Positions 33,064 to 44,950 of a stretch of 56,321 nucleotides of DNA are shown piece by piece (the first letter of the stretch is position 1; each line of letters opens with the position of its first letter). The notes below the pieces were generated by a model. The model made no database searches, was not told where the DNA came from, and saw only the letters and a list, made by a program, of their open reading frames with translations. Origin of the DNA: Micractinium sp. NFX-FRZ. Its lineage: Eukaryota > Chlorophyta > Trebouxiophyceae > Chlorellales > Chlorellaceae. Made by a program: the position numbers and the translations under genes. The DNA lies in contig JAPTJF010000411.1 in assembly GCA_029339195.1 (NCBI GenBank), positions 1-56,321 of the forward strand, read 5' to 3'.

Positions 33064-35360
33064 ATGTCGACTGCCACTTGGCACTCGCTCACGGAGGAGC
33101 TGCAGGAGGCCGTCCTGCTCAAACTCAGCGGCAAGGAGAGGTAAACAAACGGTGCCGCCATGCCGCTTTTGCCTGGCCCTTTAAATTCAACGCCAGCCAG
33201 ATTGACGAGTGTGCATGCCCCACATTGCCGGTCCCCCGCTTCCTCACTTCCTCTGTGCCTGCCTCCCGCCGCAGGCACTGCCTATCCCCCGTGTGCCGGC
33301 TCTGGCGCCAGCTGGCCATCACGCACCAGCGCAGCCTCTGGGTGGAGTTCCCCGCTCCACCCGCCGAACTCTCCCTGGACGCCAAGGCCAGCCTCTTGGC
33401 GGCGGTGGCACTGCGCCCACACCTGACCCGCCTGGCAGCAGGGCTGCGCTCGGCATGCTATGATTACGAGTACACCGTACTGGCACTGGTCATGCAACGG
33501 CTGCCGTCCCTCACAGAACTGAGCCTTGGCCCCATGGAGTGGGACGGTGACGTGGATCCGCCTGAGGTGAATCTCGCCTGCCGATTCACAATCTGCCATG
33601 CCCCCTGCCTGCCAGACTGCATGCACGAAAAGCCCGAGCTCCAGCCGGCGGGGGCATGCGTGCGCCTGCGCAGCCCTGACCTGTTCTTGGGCAGGCTTCT
33701 CGCCGCTCCGGCTCCGCAGCACTTCCCTGCCTGCCTGCCTGCCTGCTTGGCGCCACTCCCTCCCAGCTGCCCTCTGCGCCTCAAACCCACCGCCTTACTC
33801 GAGTCCCCTGGGGCACTGCCCTGCCGCGCCCCAGCGCAGGAGTTTGCGCTGCTGCTGCCCCAGCTCACACAGCTTGAGCTGGGAATGCCGGCGGACCTGC
33901 CAGCCTGGCTGGGGCGGCTCACCTCTTTAGAGGAGCTGGAAGTGCACACGGGACCTGGTTTTGAGGAGGTGCAGCGCCTGCCCGCCACCCTCACCAACCT
34001 GTTTCGTCTAAGCAGCCTGCGGGTGCGCGGCTGGGGCGGGCATGATCCAAACGTGGCGTCCAGCCAGCAGCTTCACGGCCTGCAAGTGCTGGCAGCCCTG
34101 CCGCGCCTGCGCAGCGTGGCCCTGGCGGCCGTGCTTGTGAGGGGCTTGGAATGGGCCCAGGTGCGCGTTGCATGCACGGCGGGCGGGTGGCGGGCGGGTG
34201 ACGTGACATGGAGCGGGCGTGGCAAGGGCAGTGATTGGTGGCTAATTTTGTTGGGACACCCTATTCCCCCTCGCTGGCTGACGGCTGTGGATGCCCTCTG
34301 CCTTACGTGCAGGGCCTGACACAGTTGACGGAGCTGCGGCTGTCGGGGATCCGTCTGAAAGGTGGCTTGAATGACACGGTGGCAGTGCCGAGCATAGTGG
34401 AGCTGGATGCTGCACTGTGCCTGCTCACGCAGGCAAGCGGGCAAGGGTCTGGCAGAGGCTGTGTAGGGAAAGGGGATGGCAGAGGCTGTGTATGGAGAAG
34501 GCTGGCTGAGGCTGCGCGCCTGCATCCCGCAGGCACCCCCAGCTTGCGTGTCAAGGAGGCAGGCATGGATCAGTGTGTGTGCTGAGATAGAAACCGTGGC
34601 TGCCCCGCTCTACAGGCGAACCTCACTCCCGCTATTCTCCTCTCATGCCTCCTCTGCACCTGCGCCTGCACCTGCGCCTGCCTGGACTGGATGCCAGCCA
34701 TTTCTGCACTTGGTCAGCCTGCTCTCTTCCCCTTTTGGTCCCTCCTGCAGCTGCGCTGCCTGGAGCTCTCGTTTGCTGAGCTGGCAGAGCTGCCTGCCAG
34801 CGTGGCAGGCATGGCCAGCCTGGCAGCGCTGGAGCTCTGGCAGAACCGCGAGCTCCGGGGGCTGCCGCAGGGGCCCTACCAGCACTCCCTGACCCGCCTC
34901 AGCCTCGGAGGCTCCGTTGGGCTGGCACCAGTGTGAGTGGGACGAGTCCTGCTGCTGGCTGTGGGTCTGGGCGTGCCACACTACTGCACCGAAGGCGGCA
35001 TGGGGAAGGGAGCAGTGCATGGCAGGGCGTCATGGTGTCATCACATGGCACGGCACAGCACAACCACATGCAGCGCATGTCTTACCCATGCTCCGTCCCT
35101 GCTGCTGCGCCACGTGCTGATGCAGCGAGACGGCAGCAGCGTTGCAGGGCATGCCGCACTTGCAGGAGCTCAATGTGGCAGGCACGCCGCTGAGCAGCGG
35201 CAGCGGCTTGGAGCACCTGGCACGCACGCTGCCTTCCTTGCGCCGCCTGGTGCTGTGGGATAAGTGTCTGGAGGACAGGGAGTGTGCTGCAGCTGTAAAG
35301 CGGCAACTGCCTGCCCGGGTCGAGCTGCTGGCTGGCAATCGCTTCCCGCCCTATTGGTAG
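33064..35360 (+). CDS. F-box protein with leucine-rich repeats
   Basis: 408 aa. Exons: 33064-33140, 33275-33566, 33840-34160, 34313-34432, 34751-34932, 35126-35360. The N-terminus fits an F-box: WHSLTEELQEAVLLKLSGKE then HCLSPVCRLWRQLA. The F-box is the SKP1-binding helix bundle of SCF ubiquitin ligases. It is followed by irregular LRRs such as LPSLTELSLG, LTSLEELEVH, LTQLTELRLSG, LRCLELSFAELAELPASV, MASLAALELWQN and MPHLQELNVAGTPL. The role is substrate receptor or scaffold; the substrate is unknown. Intron 4 has a GC donor. The exon 6 acceptor at 35126 is preferred over one at 35148 because it keeps frame with the consensus GTGAGT donor. TGTAA follows the stop by 35 bp. Confidence 0.8.
34433..34750 (+). 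other. GC-AG intron (F-box/LRR intron 4)
   Basis: The donor CAG|GCAAGC is in frame with the acceptor CTGCAG|CTGCGC. It maintains LRR spacing (LLTQ|LRCLEL). Confidence 0.65.
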
Positions 35361-35394
35361 GCAACGCGACGTGGTGCTGTGCTGCTCAGTGGAA

Positions 35395-35399
35395 TGTAA
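35395..35399 (+). terminator. TGTAA polyadenylation signal, F-box/LRR gene
   Basis: TGTAA lies 35 bases after the stop codon. This is unusually close but within algal range. Confidence 0.55.
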
Positions 35400-35471
35400 A
35401 CGACAACACTCGCCAAAACATGCGTCACACTCGCACATGGCCTCGCACCAGGCTGGCTTGGGGGACTGTCG

Positions 35472-35476
35472 TTACA
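35472..35476 (-). terminator. TGTAA polyadenylation signal, oxidoreductase gene
   Basis: TTACA on the + strand lies 297 bases beyond the minus-strand stop codon at 35773. Confidence 0.5.
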
Positions 35477-35772
35477 AAAGGTGTCCAGGGTTGAGAGGGG
35501 TGTTGAGGCCAGCGCCATGATAGTAATGAGGGTACACGCCGAGGCTACTCAGTACAGAGTTAAGTATGGAGTTTGAATATCAGGACATGAGAGGGGAGCA
35601 TGCGTACAGCAAAGACGGATGGGGCGAGGGTAGGGGGTGTTGTTGGGTCGTGCTGTGCAGCGTCAGAAACAAAAGTGGCACAGCTCGACATTGTTGTGTG
35701 AATCAATCAGCATGACCACCGTCGTCGACATTACCATCAGTAGCCCCACGGCGTCATGCTTCCCATCATCCA

Positions 35773-38700
35773 TCACAGCTGCTTGATGAGGATGCCCACC
35801 TTGCCCCGCACGTGCCCCTGCTCCGCATACTCGTGCGCCGCCACCATCTGCTCCAGCGGGAACACCCTGCAGGCGGCAGCAGCAGCGCGGGTGCAGTTTG
35901 TCAGGTGCGTGCAGTTTGTACGTGCAGCTTGTACGTGCAGTTTGTACGTGCAGATACATGACGAGACCCTGCTCTGTTGCCCGTGTGCCCCTCACATTCC
36001 TCTCAAGGGGAACAAACAGCGCGGGAGGCGGGCGCCAGGCTGGGGGGGCAGCACGCGCAGGCAGGCAGGCAGGCAAAGGGACGCTCCTGCAGCGGTGCCT
36101 GCCAGCCAGCCAGCCGTGCGCCGAATGCACGGGCAGCCCCGCCCGCTGCGCCCAGCAACCGCTCTTGCCAGGCACGCCCCGCATGCCCCTCGGGGAGGCT
36201 CCCCCACTCACTTGTCCAGGTGAACTTTCACCTTGCCCGCTGCCATCAGCCCCGCGATCTGCTCCCCCCCTCTTGAGGCCTGGCTCACCTGCATGACGCT
36301 GCGGGGCAGGCAGGGAGGGGGGCAGGGGAGGGAAGGGAACAGGGGGCGTGAGGGCAAGCGGGAGGGGGCAAGGGGCGTGAGTGAGGCGGGCGGGGCAGGC
36401 AGGGAGGGGGGCAGGGGGGCGCGCGTGAGGAGAAGCGGCAGGACAGCAGCGGGGCACTGCAGTGCATCGCGCTGCGGGCCAGGCAGGGAGGAGGGCAGGG
36501 GGCGCGAGAAACGGGAGGAGGAGCAGGCAGGGCGGCGGTGGACACCACGCCAGTGCAAGCTGCACTGGGTGTCGCCCCGATGAGGCGCTGGAGGGCACAC
36601 TGTCCAAGGCAGTGCAGTGCAGTGCAGTGCGGCGGTGGAGCCACAGCCCTGCCTGCAACCGGCGTACTGACACCTGTGCTCAAATAGCGGACCCCACCCC
36701 GCCCTGCCTCCACCTGCCTTCTCGCCTGCCAAGCTGCCCACCTGCCTGCCTGCCCCACTCAAAGTCTGCACACCCGCCTCCCCTCCCCTGCCTGCCCCAC
36801 TCACAAGTTGTACTTCCTCCCCAGCCCCAGTTTCCCCATCAGCGTGCGCCTCATGGCATTCAGCAGCAGCGCTGCCATGCCCAGTATTGACACCCGCTTC
36901 ACGTCAGGGCCAGTGGCCCCCAGCGCTGACAGCGTGCCGCCCTTTTTCAGCAGCCTCAGGCTGGCCGACTCGTAGCTGCCACCGATGGTGTCGAGGACGA
37001 AATCAAAGGGCTCGCCGCCCGCCGCAGCCGCCGCCTCCCAGGGGCCCTGGCCGGGGGGCGGGGCAGGCAGAGGCAGGTGCAGAGAGAGAGAGAGGGATGG
37101 AAAGGTTAGAAGGCTGGTCTGGGGGCTACAGCTTTGCGGACACGTGCGCGGCATATATGGACTTGAGGGAGGTTGGGAGGGCAGGCAGGCTGGGTGGGAA
37201 GAGGAAGGAGTGGCGCCAGCAGGGGACAATCCAAGCAGAGGAAGGAGGGGCAGGCAGCGCGCTGCAGCTAGAACACAGCAAGCAGCACACTGCCACCAGA
37301 CACGCACCCAGCCCAAGTCGGCACCCTTCCCACGCCACCCTGCTGCGGGCGCCACACCTGTGTGTAGTCAATCGCCACGTCAGCGCCCAGCTGGCGGGTC
37401 ACAAACTCCACGTTGCGGGTGCTGCACGTGGTAGTCACGTGCGCGCCCTGCGCCTTGGCAATCTGCATCCACGGTCGAAGCGGGCGGGCGGGGGAGCGGG
37501 TGAGAGTGGTGTGCAGGTGGCAGTGGCTTGAGAGCGGGGTGGGGGCATGGATGAGCAGCTAAGAGGAGGGGAGGCAGCACTGAAAGCTGCTTGAACCTGT
37601 GAATCGGCACCCGCTGCACCGCCAGCGGCATTGCTGCCACCATGGCCCCCACCCCCACCTACCCCGCCCTTGCCCAGGCGGCAAGCGCACCCACGCCGCC
37701 TGCGCAGCCGCGAATCAGCAACCCCTTCCCCTCCATTGGCACGAGCCCACCATGGGCCCACCCACCACTCGCTACGCCCGCCCTGTGTGCTCACCTGGAC
37801 AGCAAAGGAGGCCACGCCGCCTGCGCCGCCATGGATCAGCACCCGCTTCCCCGCCAGCGGCATGCCCGGCTCCAGCGCCTGCCAGGCTGTCAGTCCCGCT
37901 GTGGGCACAGCGCCCGCATCTTGGAAGCTCACTTGGGCGGGGATGAGGCACAGGGTGTCCTCATCTGCCGCCACAAACTCGCCGTAGGTGCCTGTGTTGT
38001 TACACAGTGAGGAAGGGGCAGGGGGGTGGGTAAGGGCGAGTGGGATGGGTGGGTGGGTGGGTGGGGAAGGGGGGGAACTGGACGTGGAAAGGGTGGGGGA
38101 GGGGTGCACCCTTCCCCCTGTGGGTGGATGGGTGGGTGGGTTCATCAAGGGTGGGGATTGAAGTGATGGGCGGTGGGTGTGCATTGGTTAGCAGGGCTGC
38201 TCACTTGTGCCCGCTTCTGATGGGCTGGTACGAGTGTGCTGGCCTGGCCAGTCTGCCCTGCCCTGTGCGCAGCGGCCCCTGCAACCTGGCCCCTGCCGTA
38301 CCCGCCCCACCTGTCGCACCCACCCTCCCCGCCCCGCTTCCACGGCATCTCACCTCCCAGGTCTCCAGACTTGAAGAACTGGCCGGTGTTGCCAAACACG
38401 CGGTCGCCCTTCTTGAACTGCATTTGCGTTTGCACATAGAGATCAGCGGAGCAGGGGAGGCAGCGTGAGGAGCTTGGGTCCCTCTGCCGGCAGCGCCTCT
38501 GCCGCCCTGGAGGTGCGTGCATCCTGCGTTGCCTGAACACGTGAAATCACTGCAGCTGCCAGCTGGCAGCGGCGGCTGGTCCCACTCTGCTGATGACTCA
38601 TCCTGAATCGCCTCTACTCATGCACCACTTCACCTGCGCCGCCTCACCTGCGCCGCCGCACTTGCTGCCCTCTGGCACCTGTGCTGCACCCTCAGCGTCC

Positions 38701-39357
38701 TTGGCTTCGTCCAGCCCAGTGAGCCGCCCCACAGCCCTGCCCACACTGCCCTCGAGCACAGCGCACCTTGCTGCCCTCTGGCGCCTCCACAACAATGCCC
38801 GCCAGGTCCTCTCCAAGGATCCTGGGAAGCTTCATTGGAATCGGAGCAAAGCCCTACAGGGTCGAGTTGGCCGGGGGCGGAACTTCTCTTGCAACTAATC
38901 TTCTTAATTCCTGTTTCTTCTCGCACCACGGCTGGTGCAGGAGGTCCGGCCACAGCTAGGGCTCTGCGTGTACGCTGTATCACTGGAAATAACCCCCCAA
39001 CGCAGCATTGACTGCGGCCCGTGCAAGTGCTGCACCGAACTCACCGATCTGACCTTCCTGCCAGCAGGAACACCAAGGCACGTGCAAACCAGAGGGGCAG
39101 GCATACATAAAGGCGTGGTCAGAGCGGTGGCAGCTGTGGGGTTCTGCCGGGACGGGAACGACGGGAACGGCGGCTGCAAGGTACTACAGCGCAAACATCA
39201 AAACTCCAATGGCGGCTCACCACTCCCCCGCGTTGACTGAGGTCGCAACTGCCTCCACCAGCACTTGGTTGGGCTTGCGGGCCGGCACCGGCCAGTCGGT
39301 GTGCAGCACCAGCGCCTCGCTTGCCGGCCCCTTCCGCTCTATCACTACGGCCCGCAT
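35773..39357 (-). CDS. Zinc-less medium-chain reductase, quinone oxidoreductase family
   Basis: 341 aa. Exons (minus): 39221-39357, 39045-39057, 38767-38853, 38354-38417, 37795-37991, 37358-37462, 36805-37046, 36212-36298, 35773-35866. It is an NAD(P)H-dependent MDR enzyme of the quinone oxidoreductase / RTN4IP1-like branch. Evidence: the N-terminal GroES-like fold (PNQVLVEAVATSVNAGEW, LGEDLAGIVVEAPEGSK, GDRVFG), the family signature AGAVPTAGLTAWQAL, the Rossmann loop HGGAGGVASFAVQIAKAQGA (about 152-171), VLDTIGG, and the ending HVRGKVGILIKQL. No zinc-ligand Cys cluster is visible. Exon 2 is only 13 nt and supplies the conserved WKVRSG junction. No transit peptide is obvious. The start is the first ATG before the conserved MRAVVIE. 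Substrate not predictable. Confidence 0.9.
35894..35955 (+). repeat. GTACGTGCAGTTT short tandem repeat
   Basis: Four imperfect units of about 14-16 bp (TTTGTACGTGCAG) lie in the last oxidoreductase intron. Confidence 0.8.
37597..37870 (-). repeat. Two intronic copies of oxidoreductase exon 5 sequence
   Basis: The exon segment 37813-37870 (encoding GMPLAGKRVLIHGGAGGV) is repeated at about 37692-37748, and a shorter copy lies at 37599-37635 (AATCGGCACCCGCTGCACC). Both copies are in intron 5, downstream of the exon in gene orientation. Confidence 0.8.
38655..38788 (-). repeat. Intronic copy of oxidoreductase exon 3 end
   Basis: 38658-38682 (CACTTGCTGCCCTCTGGCAC) repeats the exon 3 end and donor at about 38764-38787 (CACCTTGCTGCCCTCTGGCG), in intron 3. 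Confidence 0.75.
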
Positions 39358-40555
39358 GATGGAGAGCACAGAAAGTCCCTGGGCGGCCTTGCAAGCGCGC
39401 AACGCGGTGGGGTTTTCGTGCGGACAAAGCCTATTGCACAGCTCAGTGGCCTTCGACAGCCTGTGCAAAACGCTGTGAAGTGATCCAAAGCGGGCATGAT
39501 GCAGTTTCCTTGTCAACTGGACCAGGCGGGGCGGCTGACCTGGCGGCTGGCGGCGCCGCCTCCTGTCTGGACACCCTGTCTCAGGAGCACCCCGCCTTGC
39601 TGATGTGGTATACCTACCCAAAAGAGCTCTTCCGTCCGATGAGTATGATTATAACTGAGGAATGTGCTAGGCAGGGGAGGGGGACGTGGGAGGTGCGGCA
39701 GGGGGCTGGACATGATGAAGTGGAGGAGTCTATGGGTGGGCTGATGTTAACAAGTGGAGGGAGTGAAGCAAATGCGATGTGGCGGCCTGCCATGCACTGC
39801 GCTACAAAATTCACACGTGTCAACTGCCTCCACGACACGCCTGCTGCACATGGCCCCGTCCGTTCCCTTCTGCCCCGCCCCCATCGCCGCTCCTCCCGCA
39901 CGCGGACAATTAAGACAAGCCCCCGCGCTTGCAACCCGGATCCTTTGTTTCTGCTGCCCTCCTTTCAAACACGAGCCCTGCCATTACTTTTCCCGAAGGC
40001 AGGCAAGCAGGGTGATGCCAAGGACGAGCGACATGCTGCGCTGTGCCTGTCGGCCTCCTGCCATGCTGCTTTTGATTTTTGCTTCGCCTTGATTCCGAGA
40101 AACACTGCGTCTAGATGTCCTCTATCTCGGTACTATGCATCCTGTCTCATTCCCGCCGGCAGCAGCGAGCCGCCCAGTGGCGGCGCTCTCGTCCACCCCT
40201 CTCCTCCGACCCCAGGTGCCGGAGCGGTGCCTTTGATGCTTACACACGTTTCAAGGACCATCTTTTGCTGAACCTCTTGCCTCCTTCCTCTGCAGAGCTC
40301 AGTCGCCGCCCGCCCGCGCCCTCAACCCTGGCTTGCCAGCCAAGCTGCAGCGCCTTCAAGAAGCGCTGGGATTGAACAGAGAGAGAGAGCGTGGCAATTT
40401 GGGGTGCCAGCGCCGGTGAGCGCCGCACCTGCCTTGCTGGCAGCGGCGCCGCCGCCGGTGTCCTGCCCCCCGCCGCTGGCTTTTCGAGTCTGTGCCACCG
40501 CCTTCTATCGACCAGTTGCATCCATCACCACGGTCACAGTGTGCTTCATTTCAAC
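39358..40555. promoter_or_regulatory. Divergent region between oxidoreductase and SAP-domain genes
   Basis: About 1.2 kb separates two divergent start codons. The left part must hold the oxidoreductase promoter. The right part may hold non-coding leader exons of the SAP gene: an acceptor TCTGCAG at about 40288-40294 and a donor CCG|GTGAGC at about 40413. Frames here lack recognisable content. Confidence 0.5.
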
Positions 40556-42175
40556 ATGCAGGTTCAACCCTGCCTTACCGGTGCCACCACCTACAGCCGC
40601 ACGCCTTCCGCGGGCGCCTATGTGCCGCTGCCGCGCCGACTGGAGCAGGCTGGCAGCTGCCAGGAGGTGCTGCAGCTGGTCAGCCGAGTGGCGCACTGGG
40701 GCTGCCGGCAGGACGAGCTGAGCAGCGCGGCGCACGGCATGGTGCGGGCGCACCGGCAGCTACAGCGGCTTGCCAGCAGCGGCGTGCCCCTCCGCCTGCT
40801 AGGCAGCCTGCCGCTGGCCAGCCTGCTGCTGGTCGTCCTGCAGTTGATCAGCCTGCAGCTGGAAGCAGATCGACAGGCATTCAGGCAGCTACGCAGCTTG
40901 GCGGCCCAGCAGCAGCACTGGCACTCCCTCAGCCTTAATTTGCACTACCTCTGGGCCTCGGCGGCACTGGGGCTGCCATTCAGCGCAGCAGAGCAGGCGC
41001 AGTGGGAGCGGCAGACGGTGCACATGCTGCGCACGCTCAGCGCGGCGCAGCGTGCGCTGCAGCCGCAGCAGCTGGCGTGGGTGCTGTGGTCCTACGCCTC
41101 CGGCATCCTGCAGCCGCCGCAGCACCCGGCCAGCTTGCGGGCCGCCCTGAGACCGCTGCTGCTGGGGCTGCTGCTTTGCGAGGGAGGTGCTTCTCACCAC
41201 CGAGCGATGGGCGCCGAAGAGCTCTGCGTCTGCTTGCTGAGCTGGCGCCGCCTGGGCTGGGCGGTGGATGAGGAGCTGTCGGCGGCGGTGGAGGCCGCTG
41301 TGCTGCGCATCAGCAGCGCACGGGGTCAGAACTTGGAAGCAGTGGCGTCAGTGGTGCGCGCCTGTGTTCGCGCCCGCTGGCCCTTCAGCAGCGGCACCAA
41401 GAGTGCCCTAAAGGCAGCGGTGCAGGCGGAGACGGCGCGGCAGCGCAGCGCGGCAGCTATTGCCTCGGCTGTAGCAGCAGCAGCGGCAGCGGCGGCCCCC
41501 GACCAGGCTCAGGAGGAGCCCCGGCTGTCGCCCACAGTCGGTGAGAGGGGCTGTTACAGGGGGGGACCGTCACAAGCGGGGCACAACAGGGGGCCCCAGC
41601 AGGGGGGGCACCATGGGAGGGGAGCCCACTGGGCACCCCCTGTGGCACCCACAGTGGCATCTGTAGATATGGTAGATGATGGGCAGCAGCCTCCTGAGCC
41701 CTGGCTTATGCATGACCAGCACCGTCTGTTGCTCACCCATCAATTCCACACACCTGGTATCCAAGCTGCCCGTGCCTGGTGCCCACCCTTGAACACACAT
41801 CTTCTGCCTCTGCCGCGCAGTGGCGGCCAAGGTGCAGCAGATGGATGCGGCGGGGACGCTTGGGAGGCTGACGGTGGCAGAGATGAGGGTAGGAGGGCAG
41901 GGCATGGTGGGAGTGCACGGTGTGGAGAGGGAGTGGTGTTGGGTGCGCTGGGGGCGGTGCGACGAGTGCGAGCGGGCGGCGGGAGCAATGCGTGCACACG
42001 AAATGCTGAGCTGCCGCCCCTGCCCCGCCTCCCCACACGGCAGGTGTTCCTAAGGAGCATCGGGCTGCCAACAAAGGGGCGCAAAGCAGAGCTGCAGGGG
42101 CAGATCGAGCGCGCCCTGCAAGCCTGGCACGTGGCTGTGGCGGCAGAGGCGGTCCGGAGGACTAAACGGAGCTGA
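40556..42175 (+). CDS. Helical-repeat protein with C-terminal SAP domain
   Basis: 394 aa as modelled. Exons: 40556-41540, 41821-41888, 42044-42175. The C-terminus is a SAP-type helix-extended-loop-helix (LTVAEMRVFLRSIGLPTKGRKAELQGQI), a motif that binds nucleic acid. The main body is Leu/Ala/Gln-rich and alpha-helical, with loosely repeating segments of about 38 residues such as PQQLAWVLWSYASG, EELCVCLLSWRRLGW and LEAVASVVRACVRARWPF. These resemble the OPR/FASTK-RAP-type repeats of algal organelle RNA-processing factors, but this is resemblance only. The start is uncertain: the ATG at 40556 overlaps an acceptor-like ATGCAG|GT, so translation might begin in an upstream exon (which could add a transit peptide) or at a later Met. 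Confidence 0.6.
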   Translation: MQVQPCLTGATTYSRTPSAGAYVPLPRRLEQAGSCQEVLQLVSRVAHWGCRQDELSSAAHGMVRAHRQLQRLASSGVPLRLLGSLPLASLLLVVLQLISLQLEADRQAFRQLRSLAAQQQHWHSLSLNLHYLWASAALGLPFSAAEQAQWERQTVHMLRTLSAAQRALQPQQLAWVLWSYASGILQPPQHPASLRAALRPLLLGLLLCEGGASHHRAMGAEELCVCLLSWRRLGWAVDEELSAAVEAAVLRISSARGQNLEAVASVVRACVRARWPFSSGTKSALKAAVQAETARQRSAAAIASAVAAAAAAAAPDQAQEEPRLSPTVGERGCYRGGPSQAGHNRGPQQGGHHGRGAHWAPPVAPTVASVDMVDDGQQPPEPWLMHDQHRLLLTHQFHTPGIQAARAWCPPLNTHLLPLPRSGGQGAADGCGGDAWEADGGRDEGRRAGHGGSARCGEGVVLGALGAVRRVRAGGGSNACTRNAELPPLPRLPTRQVFLRSIGLPTKGRKAELQGQIERALQAWHVAVAAEAVRRTKRS

Positions 42176-42733
42176 GCGTGGGCGTGTCGGTCGGCTCGAC
42201 GCCGACTACCATTATGTCGACATGCCATTTCATGTCAGAGATTTCTCACCTGTGTACACACGTGATCCAGCCTCACCACATTTCATCTAGATTGTATCCC
42301 AGGAGTGAGTGCAGAGGTAGAAGGGAGGAACACGGGGCAGGCAGCTGCCGCACAAACTGTGCGTCTGTCTGTTGCTGCACTGCTTGTTAGGATGTGCAGT
42401 TTGCAGCGTCAAGTGGTCAAGCACATAAAAAAACTTGCTAAAGAGGGGAACTGAGCTCTGCCTGGCACACAATTCACAAGGAAACAGTTCAGGCACAGCA
42501 CAGCACAGCACACAAGCGGGATCATTATCTCAACCACGGTTCAATCATGTTTCAAATGTCTCATCTTCAATATTGAAATTGACTCAGTCCCATAGAGGTC
42601 ATAGGGAGCAGGCGAGGGACTCTGTGGGGGGGCCACTGACATCGCAGCGCCGCCCGGCGCTGCCCGCCTACCGGGAGTGGCCGCCTCCCCAGCTGCCTCA
42701 ACCAACCCCTGGGCCAAGTTCCCCATGGCGTAT
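42176..42733. other. Convergent 3' intergenic region
   Basis: A 558-bp gap lies between the SAP-domain gene (+) and the GH88 gene (-). It contains a short CAGCACAG repeat near 42495-42515. No TGTAA was seen on either strand and no gene was recognised. Confidence 0.5.
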
Positions 42734-44919
42734 CTATGCTGCCGCCTGCTGCCCAGCAGCCAGGGCCAGGGCATCCAGAAAGTAGTAGTCGCCAAAAGAG
42801 GTGCCCGTGCCAAAGTTGCCCTGCGGCGCGCTGACGGTGCCGTTACGCAGGATGGAGGCGAGGCGGGGGCTGCCCTGGGGGGCGGAGGAGGAGAGGTAGC
42901 CTGCGGACAGCGCACCCAGCATGCTCAGCGCGGCCTTGCGGTAGCGCAGTGCCGTCGCGGCGGGCAGCGCCTTGACCCGGGCCAGGCGCAGCAGGCCTGC
43001 AGCCGCTATGGCCCCCGCTGATGTGTCCTTCCAGGGCTGTACGGCACGGGGAGCGGGCGGGGGCGTGCCATGTTGTCAATCAAGAAGATGGGTGGGCGTG
43101 GCTGTTGTGCCAGCCTCCTGGGTGTCGGTGCCAGCTGGCGCGCATGCCCCCCCGGCGCGCGCTGCACATTGACATGTGTTGATATTGCAGCTGCGGGGAG
43201 CACCGTCACGCAAAGTGAGTGGATGCCAAACCAGGCCCGGCACCTGTTTCGCCGGCGCACTGAAGTCCCAGAGGGGCACCATGTCGGGCGTGAGGAGGCC
43301 CAGGAAGAGGTCGGCCGCTTGCTGCGCTTTGGACAGGAAGCTCTCGCTGCCGGTGGCCTCGGTAGCCATGGTGAAGCCGTAGATGGCCCAGGCCTGGCCG
43401 CTGCAGGGGCGGTAGGGCAGCAAGGGACAGGCAGCAGGCAGGGGGAAGAGGAGGAGTGGGGCGGGGGGGCACGCACCACCGGTGGGTGTCGAGCGCTCGC
43501 TGGTGGGCCCACAGCAAGCAGTGGGGCCAGTGGGGGCAGCAAGCAAGCAAGCGGTGCAGTGCAAGTGCACCCAGTGCGGGGCATTGGGTGCCCTGGAAAG
43601 GGACGGGCAGGCAGGTTGTGGGGCAGGCAGGGTACACAGGCAGCCAGCAGGCGTGATGCTGCCCAGCCCTACTACCGCCTGCCCGGCAGCCGATTGGCTG
43701 GCCGCCAGCAAGCAGCGGGCGCCGCACCGTGTCCACGTGCTGCTGTCTGCGTAGCCCTGGTGCGTGCCCCGGAAGGTCACCTTGCCTGCGGGGCAGGCAG
43801 GCGGGCATGCAGGGGGTGCGTGTGGGCGCCAGCGGTGCGCAGCTGCTTGCATCGCCGCACCGCCAGTGTGCCAGGCCCTGTGACACCTTGCAACAACACG
43901 TGCATGCATGCACACCCACGGTACACGCCCCGTCATTTACACACACGCCCCACATCTCTCTCCTGCGAGCACCACGCCCCTACCGCTGCCGCACCCCCAC
44001 CCATCCGACAGCCCCATTTGTTGTACCGACATGATGCCTGCCACGCCCTCCATCCCGCCTGTTCCCCAGGGCCCACCTGTTTTGCTGTCATAAATGACCT
44101 TGTGGTATGTGGACCCGTCGCTCCTGAAAAAGTCCTTGGCGGTACGGGTGGCATGCGCCACAGCGATGTCCCGCCACTCCTTCTTGCCACCTGGCGCCGC
44201 CGCCGCCGCAAACAGCAACTCCAGGTTCATCATGTTATCTAAAAAATCAATGATAGAGGCACAGGGGGGTCGGAAGGGGGCGAGCGGGTCGGGCGATGGG
44301 ATGCAGGCGGCGTGGGAGGCTCGTGTTGCAAGTTCAGGTCAAAAAAAGGAGCAAGCGGTGCGGCAAAGGCGGGCGGGGGGCTGACGGCTTGGCAGCAGCG
44401 GCGCACTATGCACGGGCAGGCGAGGTGGTGAGCGGCTGCGGCAACGGCTGCATGCGTAATCCCCCTGGCCAACCCACATGCAAATCAACCCCACCCCACG
44501 CTACCTCACGCAACCACTACCTCCACACCTATAATGACCTGCACGTCAAGGGCAGAGCGGGGACACACATGGGACCAGGTGGAGCGAGGCTGCTTTGAGA
44601 TGCAATTTTTTAAAAAACACGCAATGGCAGCAAACTCATACGGGGTGTGTGCAGCCACGCACCCACTCCCCCCCGCACCGTACCCGTTGCCCACCCTGCA
44701 GCGTACCAACTGCTGCCCGTGCCCACCACCAGCATTCCGCCCGCCCTGCCCACCAACCTTGAACTCCCTCTCCTCCAGGTCCTTGCCCCACGAGCGGATG
44801 AGCTTTACTTTGGGGTTGTACCTACGGGGGAACAACGCCAGGGAGGTGACGAGATGAGATCAGAGGATGCAGAACGCAGGGTGCGCCACGGGGCTAGGCA
44901 GGCAGCAGCATGTGCCCTG

Positions 44920-44950
<31 letters not shown>

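Larger units (their letters stand above)
35361..35772. other. Convergent 3' intergenic region
   Basis: A 412-bp gap lies between the F-box/LRR gene (+) and the oxidoreductase gene (-), with one TGTAA on each strand (35395 +, 35472-35476 -). No gene was recognised. Confidence 0.6.
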
